The notes under the pieces were generated by a model that had not been told where the DNA came from, made no database searches, and saw nothing but the letters and a program-made list of their open reading frames with translations. Shown here piece by piece: positions 35,965 through 44,032 of a stretch of 64,000 nt of DNA. Origin of the DNA: Nostoc sp. XA010 (lineage in GTDB: Bacteria; Cyanobacteriota; Cyanobacteriia; Cyanobacteriales; Nostocaceae); NCBI RefSeq assembly GCF_020829625.1, contig NZ_JAIVFX010000003.1:310001-374000 (forward strand), in the 5' to 3' direction. A program made the translations under genes and the position numbers. How positions within the stretch are numbered: the stretch's first letter is position 1; every line of letters begins with the position of its first letter.

Positions 35965-36070
35965 TTAGGAGTTAGAAGTTAGGAGTTAGGAGTTAGGAGT
36001 TAGAAGTTAGGAGTTCAAAACTTAAAACTCATCACTCTTAACTCTTAACTCCTAATTATTAACTCCTAAC
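35965..36070. repeat. Tandem TTAGGAG/TTAGAAG heptamers with inverted copies
   Basis: Seven consecutive heptamers occupy 35965-36013. Inverted copies (CTCTTAACTCTTAACTCC and AACTCCTAAC) follow at 36036-36070. The two halves could form a hairpin in the glyA-cinA spacer. Confidence 0.8.
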
Positions 36071-36081
36071 TATCTATAATG

Positions 36082-37365
36082 TCAGGCTAGTGCTGGTACA
36101 GGAATTTCTAGGTGAGGATATAAGGGGAAGCGATCGCACAATGCTGCTACCCGTTGCCGGCAATCTTGGGTTACTACGTCGGAATCTGGAGAAAGCAGGC
36201 GATCGCTAATAATATTTGCAATCTCGGTAAATTCTGCTTCTCCTAAACCTCGCGTGGTCATTGCTGGCGAACCTAACCTCAGACCACTGGTAACAAATGG
36301 TGATTGCGGATCGAAGGGAATAGTATTTTTGTTAGCAGTAATATTCACAGTACTAACTAGCTTATCTGCTTGTTTACCAGTTAGACCAACAGAGCGTAAA
36401 TCCACGAGGATTAAATGGTTGTCAGTACCATTAGATACTAACTTTAAACCCCGATTTTGTAGTTGTTCTGCCAAAGCACGAGCATTTTCAATCACTTGGG
36501 CAGAATAGGTTTTAAACTCAGGCTTTAGGGCTTCTCCAAAAGCTACTGCTTTTCCAGCAATGACGTGTTCCAATGGCCCGCCCTGACTGCCAGGAAAAAC
36601 AGATTTATCTAGCTTTTTACCTAGTTCTGCGTCGCTGGTCAAAATTAAACCACCTCTAGGGCCGCGTAGAGTTTTATGTGTAGTTGTTGTTACTACATGA
36701 CAATGGGGGATGGGATCGGGATGAAGACCACTCGCAACTAAACCAGCGATATGAGCAATATCGGCAAGTAAGTAAGCGCCGATTTCATCAGCAATACTAC
36801 GGAACTTTTCAAAATCAATTATCCGGGGATAAGCTGAATAACCACAAATCAGCAGCTTAGGACGCTCCCTCAGCGCCAGCTCCCGAATTTGATCGTAGTC
36901 AAGTTGTTCTGTTTGTTGGCTGACACCGTAGTGGCTAACTTGGAACCACTTACCTGAGAAATTTACAGGGGAACCGTGGGTGAGATGTCCCCCATGAGAC
37001 AAATCCATTCCCATAATTTTGTCTCCTGGTTGCAGCAGGGACAGGAACACTGCAAAATTGGCTTGTGCGCCAGAATGAGGTTGCACATTCGCATGAGCAG
37101 CGCCAAATATCTGTTTAGCACGATTGATCGCTAGCTGCTCGATTTTGTCGATATACTCACAACCGCCATAGTAGCGTTTACCAGGTAATCCCTCGGCATA
37201 TTTATTTGTCAGTACTGAGCCTTGAGCGGCTAGTACCGCAGCAGAGGTAAAGTTTTCGCTAGCAATCAACTCCAAGTGATCTCGCTGACGCTGTAGTTCG
37301 TCGTTGATTAACTCCGCGATCGCTGGATCGGTGGAGGCAAGAAAATCTGAGTTAGTCTTAGTCAC
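36082..37365 (-). CDS. glyA: Serine hydroxymethyltransferase
   Basis: This PLP enzyme interconverts serine and glycine with tetrahydrofolate and supplies one-carbon units; in cyanobacteria it also connects to photorespiratory glycine. The 427-residue protein has [47 protein letters not shown] and the PLP-lysine motif [35 protein letters not shown] is also present. Length is normal. It is a cytosolic dimer or tetramer by family. Confidence 0.97.
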   Translation of the reverse strand: MTKTNSDFLASTDPAIAELINDELQRQRDHLELIASENFTSAAVLAAQGSVLTNKYAEGLPGKRYYGGCEYIDKIEQLAINRAKQIFGAAHANVQPHSGAQANFAVFLSLLQPGDKIMGMDLSHGGHLTHGSPVNFSGKWFQVSHYGVSQQTEQLDYDQIRELALRERPKLLICGYSAYPRIIDFEKFRSIADEIGAYLLADIAHIAGLVASGLHPDPIPHCHVVTTTTHKTLRGPRGGLILTSDAELGKKLDKSVFPGSQGGPLEHVIAGKAVAFGEALKPEFKTYSAQVIENARALAEQLQNRGLKLVSNGTDNHLILVDLRSVGLTGKQADKLVSTVNITANKNTIPFDPQSPFVTSGLRLGSPAMTTRGLGEAEFTEIANIISDRLLSPDSDVVTQDCRQRVAALCDRFPLYPHLEIPVPALA

Positions 37366-37945
37366 TTCAATTATCCTTATGGAAATTTGTACAACGGCTA
37401 ATTTTGGTTGGACGCAGCACCTAACAGTCCACTCTCAACAGTCCATAGCCCAAAGTCTATAGTTCAATGATTTTTGACTGCTCTACAGAGGCGATTAATC
37501 GTCTCCGTACTATTGAGGTTTATTTGTGCCAACTTATTTATTATTAGACGATTAATTATCATAACGTTGCTTGTTGAGGCTACGCTAAATAAAGCTTGTT
37601 GCCATCGCTCCCCTGCAAGACAAAAAGCTGAACGCTTTCAGCAATTGCGGAACATGGCTGCGAAGTTCTACGCTGCAAAACTTAAGCACTCAGCATTAGC
37701 GTTAATACTAGAAGGTTAGTTGTTGTGATTGCTGGTAGTGCTAGAACCGCAGATATACTTACAGATGCCTTGCGTGGACAGGCTAGCGATGAACGAGCTA
37801 AAAAGGTAGTTTTTAGTATATTACAATACATGTATGTTCATAAGTTATTAATATAAAAAGAAATCTATCCAAAGGTTGTTTTAAATTAATTCAATTTATT
37901 GTAAAATTTGCCAGTTATTTAAGTAGTTAGAATTCAGGTTAAAAT
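37366..37945. other. Intergenic region with relic coding sequence
   Basis: This is a 580-base gap between glyA and the exostosin-like gene. An open frame at 37474-37719 has no recognisable protein. At 37722-37856 there is a short coding-like fragment, listed separately. The 3' part is very AT-rich and should hold the promoter of the next gene. Confidence 0.4.
37722..37856 (+). pseudogene. Gene remnant resembling a SLOG/LSDAT-type domain
   Basis: The frame encodes VVIAGSARTADILTDALRG and QASDERAKKVV before decaying and stopping at 37854. The AGS-x-R-TAD...ALRG pattern resembles the nucleotide-binding segment of prokaryotic TRPM-like SLOG (LSDAT) proteins, as far as memory allows. There is no start codon or complete domain, so it is read as a leftover fragment. 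Confidence 0.35.
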
Positions 37946-39037
37946 ATGCCATTAAGTATCTATTCTGATAAAGATTATCTTCCTAAAGGAATGGAGCCAG
38001 TTCCAATGCTTTATCCCTTTTGGAGAGAATTTATCCCTACTGAAGAATACCCTTGGTCTAGATTGTATGGCAAGTATCTAGAGATAAGTCATTCCCTTTT
38101 TAAAATGACTTCCCTACAGGAAGCTGACTTAGTTGTAATGCCTATAAACTGGAGAATGATCAGAGGAGAGAGTTGGAAAAGTAAAGTTAATAAAGAAGCA
38201 GAAAGTCTATCTATTGAATTTGCAGAAAAAGTAGCTAATAGCGGCAAAGAATTAATTATTTTTTTTGCAGGTGATTGTTGCGCCGAAAAAATTCCTGTCA
38301 AGAATGCAACAGTAATGCGGATGGCAGTATATCGGTCAAAAATGAGGCAAAAGGATATTATTATGCCTTCTTTTACTGAAGATTTTGTTGAAGAATATTT
38401 AGGAGGGGAAATATCTCTCAGGCAGAAATCTGATAAACCTGTTGTTGGATTTTGTGGTTTAGCAGTACCGGATTCATGGGAAAAGAAATTAAAAACGGTT
38501 TTATTTCACGGGGTAATGTTAACCAAATCATTAGAGCTTGGGGTTTCGCCTTACAAAGGACAAATTTTGCGTAGTCAGGCTCTGAAAATACTTGCAGAAA
38601 GCCCCTCTTTAGTAAACACAAACTTTATCATTAAAGACGAAACAGTATTTCTAAATACACAAGATGTAGAGCAAAGACAGAAGGCTCGTGCTGAATATGT
38701 GAAAAATATGGTTGAGAGCGACTACATTTTGTCCTGTCGTGGTTCTGCAAACTATTCCATTCGATTATATGAAATCCTCAGTTGTGGTCGTATTCCAATT
38801 TTTATTGATACAGACTGCGTTTTACCTGACGATTCTATAATAGACTGGAAAAAATATTGCGTATGGATAGATGAGAAGGAAATACCACATATTGCAGAGA
38901 AAGTAGCTGAATTCCATAGCAATATTTCAGACCAAGAATTCTTAGATTTGCAGCATGAGTGCCGAAACCTGTGGAAGAGTAGGCTTTCTGCTGAGGGATT
39001 TTATACTAATTTTCATCATCATTTTTCGACAAAATAA
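37946..39037 (+). CDS. Exostosin-family glycosyltransferase (GT47-like)
   Basis: This 363-residue protein has the C-terminal exostosin signature SCRGSANYSIRLYEILSCGR followed by IPIFIDTDCVLPDDSIIDW, the nucleotide-sugar-binding part of GT47. The N-terminal half contains SHSLFKMTSLQEADLVVMP, also typical of the family. No signal peptide or membrane anchor is seen. Likely acts on a surface polysaccharide or glycan, but the donor and acceptor are unknown. It stands alone on the plus strand between minus-strand genes. Its sequence is AT-rich and Lys/Ile-rich compared with neighbours, which hints at transfer but is not proof. Confidence 0.85.
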   Translation: MPLSIYSDKDYLPKGMEPVPMLYPFWREFIPTEEYPWSRLYGKYLEISHSLFKMTSLQEADLVVMPINWRMIRGESWKSKVNKEAESLSIEFAEKVANSGKELIIFFAGDCCAEKIPVKNATVMRMAVYRSKMRQKDIIMPSFTEDFVEEYLGGEISLRQKSDKPVVGFCGLAVPDSWEKKLKTVLFHGVMLTKSLELGVSPYKGQILRSQALKILAESPSLVNTNFIIKDETVFLNTQDVEQRQKARAEYVKNMVESDYILSCRGSANYSIRLYEILSCGRIPIFIDTDCVLPDDSIIDWKKYCVWIDEKEIPHIAEKVAEFHSNISDQEFLDLQHECRNLWKSRLSAEGFYTNFHHHFSTK

Positions 39038-39137
39038 TTCATTCAAATAAGTATTATGTCTAGAACGAAATAGCCTTAAGCTAAAACACAAAGGCGTAAA
39101 GCAAATTTTAGCACCTTCGTGTTTTAGCTTGAGGTAA

Positions 39138-41936
39138 TTAGCTGCCCTTGGGTACAGTCTCTTCAGGGCCAGCAGTGACAATTATCAGACTTTCTGGCTT
39201 AATTAAATCTTCAATTGCCTCTTGCATCTGAGTCATTGTGACTGCTTGTATTCTCTGGGGAAAGTCTCGGATTTCTGAGCGTGAAAGTCCTAAGACAGCA
39301 TTATCCAAAATTATGGTTGATACATCACTAGGATTAGCTAAATCCACAGGATAGCTATTAGTAATTGACCGTTTGGCTGCGTTGAATTCAGCCTCAGTCA
39401 CTCCTTGTTCGCGCAACTGTTTGAGTAAAGCGAGAGTACTAGCGATCGCTTTTTGGGCATCACCAGGAGCAGTCTGCATCTGAATCAAGAACGGGCCGGG
39501 ATTGATTCCGGCGGCAAAACTACTATAGATACCGTAGGTTAGACCCTGGCGATCGCGCACTTCCGTACCCAAACGGCTCGATAAGGTATCACCACCTAAA
39601 ATTTGATTCAGTACCAGTGCTGCATAATAACGTGGGTCTTTCCGAGAGATGCCGTTATAGCCAATGTAGGTAACAGCTTCGGATTTACCAGGTATCACTT
39701 TGTTCAGGCGTGTCAAAGTTTTTGGTAATGGCACGGTCGGTATTTCGAGAACAGGTGGCTTACCCGTGGCTGACCATTTGCCAAACGCCTGATGTAGCAA
39801 CAATTTTACCTTAAGTGGATCAAAGTCTCCAACTAAAGCGATCGTTGTGCTATCTGGTCGGTAGTGTGTCTGGTAGAAGCCAAGCAAATCATCACGAGTA
39901 ATACTCTTTAAACTCTCGGCTGTGGGGAAGCTGTGGAATGGATGATTTTCAGGGTAAATTGCCTGCTGAAATACTTGTCTTCCTAAACCTCTGGGGTCAT
40001 CTAGCTGGACTTTAAGACTTATCAACGCCCGTTGGCGACTCAGTTCTAACTGGTCGGCTGGGAAAGTCGCGTTTTCTAACACATCTGCCAGAGTTTGAAT
40101 CAATATCGGCAGGTTCGCTGAAAGTCCCTCACCGCTAACGCTAACTCCCTCGCGGCTAGTACCGAAGTTCAAATCGGCTCCCCGGTCTTCTAAGGTTTTT
40201 GCTAGCGTCAGAGCATTTTTAGTCTGCGTCCCATTCATTAAGTTGGCGGCAGTCAAATTCGCTAATCCAGCTTTTTGGTTGCCATCAAATTCAGTACCAG
40301 CGTCAATTTGTCCACTCAGGTTAATGGTGGGGAGGTTGCGATCGCGCAAAAGCAAAACCCGCAAACCATTATTTAAGGTAAACTCTTCTGGTAATGATTG
40401 TTTGCCCGAATCTGTAGCTGATGTGGCAGGTGGCAGATATTTCGCCAGTTCTGCTGGATCTACAGGCTTACCAGGGCTAAAATTTTCTACTGTGCGACCA
40501 GAACCAGCGCTGGAAGCCCCTGGTTTACCATCTGGTTGAGTTGGCTCAAAGAAGCCGATGGTTTGTTTAGCCGGATTGAGGTAAGTTTTTGCTGCTTGCT
40601 GTACTTGGGCTGGCGTGACTTTAGCGATCGCAGCCAGATACTGTTCAATAAAATGATAATCACCGGCCACAATTTGGTTATATCCTAGCTGGATTGCCTG
40701 ACTAGTGATGTCTTGGTTCCCCAAAATAAAGGAGGCTTGCAGTTGTGTCTTCGCCCGGTTCAATTCTTCAGTAGTAACTGGCTGCTGTTGCAATTTTGTT
40801 AAAGATTCCTGAAGCACCTGAGCAATTTTCCCTAACTCCTGACCCGGAGCCGCTGTAGCATTAATTTCATACCAACCTGGTTCAATGAGTTCAGCAGGAC
40901 TGCCACTCACTGAACTAGCGAGTCCAGATTCCACCAAAGCTTGGTAAAGCCTAGAACTACGTCCGCCTGTAAGGATGGCATCCATCACATCAATTGCCGG
41001 CACATCAGGATGCTTGATATTTGGTAAAGGATACACTGCTTGCAATAGTGCTGCACTTCCAGGTTGCTTCAAAACAATCGGTGCTTTTTTAGTAGTAGGG
41101 GCAACCGGAGACGCGGCGACATTTCCTCTGTCCGTGTTCTGGCGTAAAAGTGTCCCCGTGTCCTCTTTCCTTCGTTTTGCCAACTTCCCATAAGTTTCTT
41201 TAACAACTTTGAGTACAGGTTCTGTGGCAAAATCCCCTGTAATCACCAACGTGGCATTTTCTGGGCTGTAGTAGGTTCGGTAATAATTCCGCACCTGCTC
41301 CACCGTGAATTTTTCTACATCAGCTTTTGTGCCTCCCACAGGTAAGCCATAGGCTCTATTAGGGAAAGCATCTCGCATCACTGCCCGACTCAGACGATAG
41401 CCTGGTGAGTTTTCGTACCCCTGTAACTCAGAGATCACCACCCGCTTTTCACTTGTCAGTTGTTCAGGCCCAATTAAAGAGTTTTCCATGCGATCGGCTT
41501 CCAGTGTCAACAATGCTTCGAGTTTGTCTCGTTGCACTGTGCCAAAGTAAGCTGTTTGGTCATAACTAGTAAAAGCATTGAACTGGCTACCCAAGGCACT
41601 AAATAACCTTCCAAACTGCACAGGACGGTCAGTTGTACCCTTGAACATTAAATGTTCTAGCTGGTGAGAAATGCCATTTTCTCCCTTAACTTCGTTACGT
41701 GAGCCAACTTTATACCAAACTTGTACGCTCACTACTGGAGCGGTATGGACTTCTTTAGTTAGCACCGTTAAGCCGTTGTCTAATACCGTTTTTTGCACCC
41801 CTTGAGTGAATGAGACAGCAGATACAGGTGCGACTGCTGTTGGTGTTACAGCATTGGTGAAATTGCCCGAAAAAGGCACAATACTTAGCACAAGGCTAAG
41901 AAAAAACCCTACAAGCATATATGAACGTAGCTTCAT
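39138..41936 (-). CDS. M16-family zinc peptidase, two fused M16 units
   Basis: This 932-residue secreted or periplasmic protein has a signal peptide (MKLRSYMLVGFFLSLVLSIV) and two M16 halves. The first half carries the inverted zinc motif HQLEH (91-95) and the downstream Glu region SEKRVVISELQ. The second half (about 495 onward, FTLNNGLRVLLLRDRNLPTI) has GLANLTAANL where the zinc motif should be, so it is probably a non-catalytic partner domain. The fused arrangement resembles two-domain M16 proteins such as pitrilysin. The start at 41936 is preferred over a TTG at 41954. It likely degrades peptides in the periplasm. Confidence 0.92.
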   Translation of the reverse strand: MKLRSYMLVGFFLSLVLSIVPFSGNFTNAVTPTAVAPVSAVSFTQGVQKTVLDNGLTVLTKEVHTAPVVSVQVWYKVGSRNEVKGENGISHQLEHLMFKGTTDRPVQFGRLFSALGSQFNAFTSYDQTAYFGTVQRDKLEALLTLEADRMENSLIGPEQLTSEKRVVISELQGYENSPGYRLSRAVMRDAFPNRAYGLPVGGTKADVEKFTVEQVRNYYRTYYSPENATLVITGDFATEPVLKVVKETYGKLAKRRKEDTGTLLRQNTDRGNVAASPVAPTTKKAPIVLKQPGSAALLQAVYPLPNIKHPDVPAIDVMDAILTGGRSSRLYQALVESGLASSVSGSPAELIEPGWYEINATAAPGQELGKIAQVLQESLTKLQQQPVTTEELNRAKTQLQASFILGNQDITSQAIQLGYNQIVAGDYHFIEQYLAAIAKVTPAQVQQAAKTYLNPAKQTIGFFEPTQPDGKPGASSAGSGRTVENFSPGKPVDPAELAKYLPPATSATDSGKQSLPEEFTLNNGLRVLLLRDRNLPTINLSGQIDAGTEFDGNQKAGLANLTAANLMNGTQTKNALTLAKTLEDRGADLNFGTSREGVSVSGEGLSANLPILIQTLADVLENATFPADQLELSRQRALISLKVQLDDPRGLGRQVFQQAIYPENHPFHSFPTAESLKSITRDDLLGFYQTHYRPDSTTIALVGDFDPLKVKLLLHQAFGKWSATGKPPVLEIPTVPLPKTLTRLNKVIPGKSEAVTYIGYNGISRKDPRYYAALVLNQILGGDTLSSRLGTEVRDRQGLTYGIYSSFAAGINPGPFLIQMQTAPGDAQKAIASTLALLKQLREQGVTEAEFNAAKRSITNSYPVDLANPSDVSTIILDNAVLGLSRSEIRDFPQRIQAVTMTQMQEAIEDLIKPESLIIVTAGPEETVPKGS

Positions 41937-42426
41937 AAGCAATGGGAAATGCAAAATTTCTAATTATAAAACAAAACCTTAGTATCGCTTTTTGGAAGTC
42001 AAAAGACTTACATCCTCGGCTTTTTTACCATTTTTAATGGTAGCTTTATTTCCGCTATCCGTAATGGTCGGTTTTCAAGTTTACCTATTTGCAAAAAACC
42101 TACGAGCAATAGCTCGCAACGAAAGTATAAAAATCCCTTTTATTATTTATTGCCACTTATTCTCTATTTTAAAGACAGTCCCGATGAAGCAGGTTTCACA
42201 ACCAAGCATGAAAGTGGTCTTTCCCCACTCACCACTCCCTACTCCCAACTTTAAAGTCAGATGTAACTCTACGCACTATTACAAAATATTACAAACATCT
42301 TAACAACGATTGCGATGTGTTTCATTTGACAAGTTTTCCGGAATATCCACTTTTAAAATTGGTTTTATTCCTTGTCATTCCATCGGCGTAGATATCTTCG
42401 TCAAAGTAGCAATAACTTTTTAAAAT
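41937..42426. other. Intergenic, no convincing gene
   Basis: An open frame at 41992-42303 begins with a hydrophobic stretch but then runs through low-complexity CCCCACTC repeats (42220-42250). It is probably spurious. Promoters for the divergent M16 gene and the small secreted protein gene must lie here. Confidence 0.4.
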
Positions 42427-42909
42427 ATGCAAACAAGAAACTTAATTGCATCATTTACATTAGGCATAACCTTAGCCGCAATACCTGTATTACAATCTCA
42501 TGCCCAAGTACAAATAACACCGAACTTGTATAATTTCAATGGGTATAATTCCAAAGGTGAGAAAGTCACTATTAATTACTCAACATCAAGCTTTACTGGT
42601 AAGCCCCTTTTCAACTATCAAGAGCAGAAACAGACATTAAACTTTACCGGAGATGAGATCCGTACTGTAGATACGGAAATTGGTACACTAGTGACTGTGA
42701 CTATTAAAAAAACAGTAGATACTGGCAACACCACATTTACCTTGCTCATACCTCGTGTAAACCTTGGATCTAGCAACGAAGTAAAAGTTGAAACTAAAGG
42801 AATCACCACAACAAATCGCTTTTCTGTGATTCCTCAATTCAACCAGGGGCAGACACAAACTTATACAACAATTAATCTCAGGGGGACAGCCCAATCTGTT
42901 GCGTTTTAA
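42427..42909 (+). CDS. Small secreted protein of unknown function
   Basis: This 160-residue protein has a clear signal peptide (NLIASFTLGITLAAIPVLQS, cleavage near SHA). The mature part is rich in Thr, Asn and beta-strand-forming residues (ITPNLYNFNGYNSKGEKVTI, GTLVTVTIKKTVDTGNTTFT). No Cys or known enzyme motif is present in the mature part. It is likely periplasmic or outer-surface beta protein. I do not recognise a family. Confidence 0.6.
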   Translation: MQTRNLIASFTLGITLAAIPVLQSHAQVQITPNLYNFNGYNSKGEKVTINYSTSSFTGKPLFNYQEQKQTLNFTGDEIRTVDTEIGTLVTVTIKKTVDTGNTTFTLLIPRVNLGSSNEVKVETKGITTTNRFSVIPQFNQGQTQTYTTINLRGTAQSVAF

Positions 42910-43148
42910 GCACAAGAGGGATTAAAAAATTAAACTTCTTGCTCAGATGGAGGAAAGCGGTAAGGGTGAAGGTAAATAATTGTTTCTTTCCACCCTTACC
43001 CCTGAAACTGATTGCCTAGAAGTGGAAGCGATCACCTTTATAAAATTGATGGAGCAGTCAATACTAAGTGTGTTGGGTGAGCGGTATCAGCAGGCGATTT
43101 AACTCAAGGCAACAGGTGAAATAATTAGAGACTGTGCCATAGAGCGGT

Positions 43149-43154
43149 TATAAT
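43149..43154 (+). promoter_or_regulatory. Candidate -10 box of vapBC
   Basis: TATAAT lies 33 bases upstream of the antitoxin ATG. The -35 region is weak (TTAGAG about 18 bases further upstream), as would suit an autoregulated operon. Confidence 0.35.
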
Positions 43155-43187
43155 AAATGGTATCAACATTTGGTTGCACTTCTCGCT

Positions 43188-43442
43188 ATGGAACGCGAAG
43201 CCCTAACAATTCGGTTTCCGGCTGATTTACTTGTCAAAGCTAAGAAGATTAAAGAGGGTAGTGAATCCCTGAATGATTTAGTGGTTGAGGCTTTGGAACG
43301 TGAGGTAAGCCGCCGCAGGGGATGGGCAGCCCATCAACGGATAATTGATCGTAGCGAAATAGTGAAAGCTAAAACTGGGATACAACCAGCCTCTACAGAT
43401 TTGATTCACAGCCTCAGAGAGGACGAAGGGCGACGTGACTAG
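43188..43442 (+). CDS. vapB: VapB-type antitoxin (ribbon-helix-helix)
   Basis: This 84-residue protein opens with the CopG/RHH-like strand-helix MEREALTIRFPADLLVKAKK and SESLNDLVVEALERE. A charged C-terminal tail is the likely toxin-binding segment. It is followed, with an eight-base overlap (GTGACTAG), by a PIN-domain gene, a classical vapBC arrangement. The pair would bind its own promoter. Confidence 0.82.
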   Translation: MEREALTIRFPADLLVKAKKIKEGSESLNDLVVEALEREVSRRRGWAAHQRIIDRSEIVKAKTGIQPASTDLIHSLREDEGRRD

Positions 43443-43866
43443 AGTTTTGTGTTTAGATACCAGCGTTTGGATTCCTTATCTTGTACCAGAAGTTTATCAA
43501 CCCCAGTCCAGAAAACTAGTAACAGAAGCCTTAAGTCTGAGTATAGGGTTAGTGGCTCCAGCTTTTGCTTGGGCAGAAGTAGGATCTGTGCTAAGAAAGA
43601 AAACCCGCATGGGAGTAATTACAACAGAGGAAGCGCAAGGTTTTTTTGAAGACTTCTGTGAACTGCCTATTGATTACATTGAAGAAGAGGCAATTAGGGT
43701 AATAACCTGGAAAATTGCCGATAAATACGCATTATCTACCCTTTATGATGCCGCCTTTCTTGCTTGCGCCGAGAGTGTGTCTGCGGAGTTTTGGACGGCT
43801 GATGCTGCACTGGTTAGACAACTCATGCCCCGACCTGCTTATCTCCGAGAAATAGGAGAAATATAG
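43435..43866 (+). CDS. vapC: VapC-type PIN-domain ribonuclease toxin
   Basis: This 143-residue PIN protein has the acidic residues of the active site: Asp8 in LCLDTSVW, Glu48 in FAWAEVGS, Asp105 in TLYDAAFLA and Asp123 in WTADAALV. VapC toxins cleave RNA, often tRNA or rRNA, and are neutralised by VapB. The start is GTG at 43435, overlapping the antitoxin gene. All catalytic residues are present, so the toxin may be active. Confidence 0.9.
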   Translation: MTRVLCLDTSVWIPYLVPEVYQPQSRKLVTEALSLSIGLVAPAFAWAEVGSVLRKKTRMGVITTEEAQGFFEDFCELPIDYIEEEAIRVITWKIADKYALSTLYDAAFLACAESVSAEFWTADAALVRQLMPRPAYLREIGEI

Positions 43867-43988
43867 GACAAAAAATGTATGTAATTGGCGATTTTTTATT
43901 CAAAGGTGGTAACTTAATCCGTGCTAACGCTCCCTCAATTGTTCTGAATTTAGATGCACTGAAATAATTGAGGTTATAGAAATAATTT

Positions 43989-44014
43989 GGTGCGTTACAC
44001 TGCGTTAACGCACC
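43989..44014. repeat. GGTGCGTTA...TAACGCACC palindrome between convergent genes
   Basis: A perfect 9-bp stem around an eight-base loop lies between vapC and the convergent prolyl oligopeptidase gene. It is followed by CCTAC. The same GGTGCGTTA word forms the lysS terminator hairpin at 54663. It may act as a bidirectional terminator. Confidence 0.55.
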
Positions 44015-44032
44015 CTACAAATAAATTAACCC

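Noticed and set aside
35965-36070. Possible CRISPR array
   Set aside because: Units are seven bases in direct tandem without spacers, so it is a short tandem repeat tract.
37474-37719. 81-codon open frame between glyA and the exostosin gene
   Set aside because: No family resemblance; it appears to run through repeat-derived and degraded sequence.
41992-42303. 103-codon open frame with a hydrophobic start
   Set aside because: Its second half is encoded by CCCCACTC-type repeats and it has no ribosome-binding site; probably spurious.
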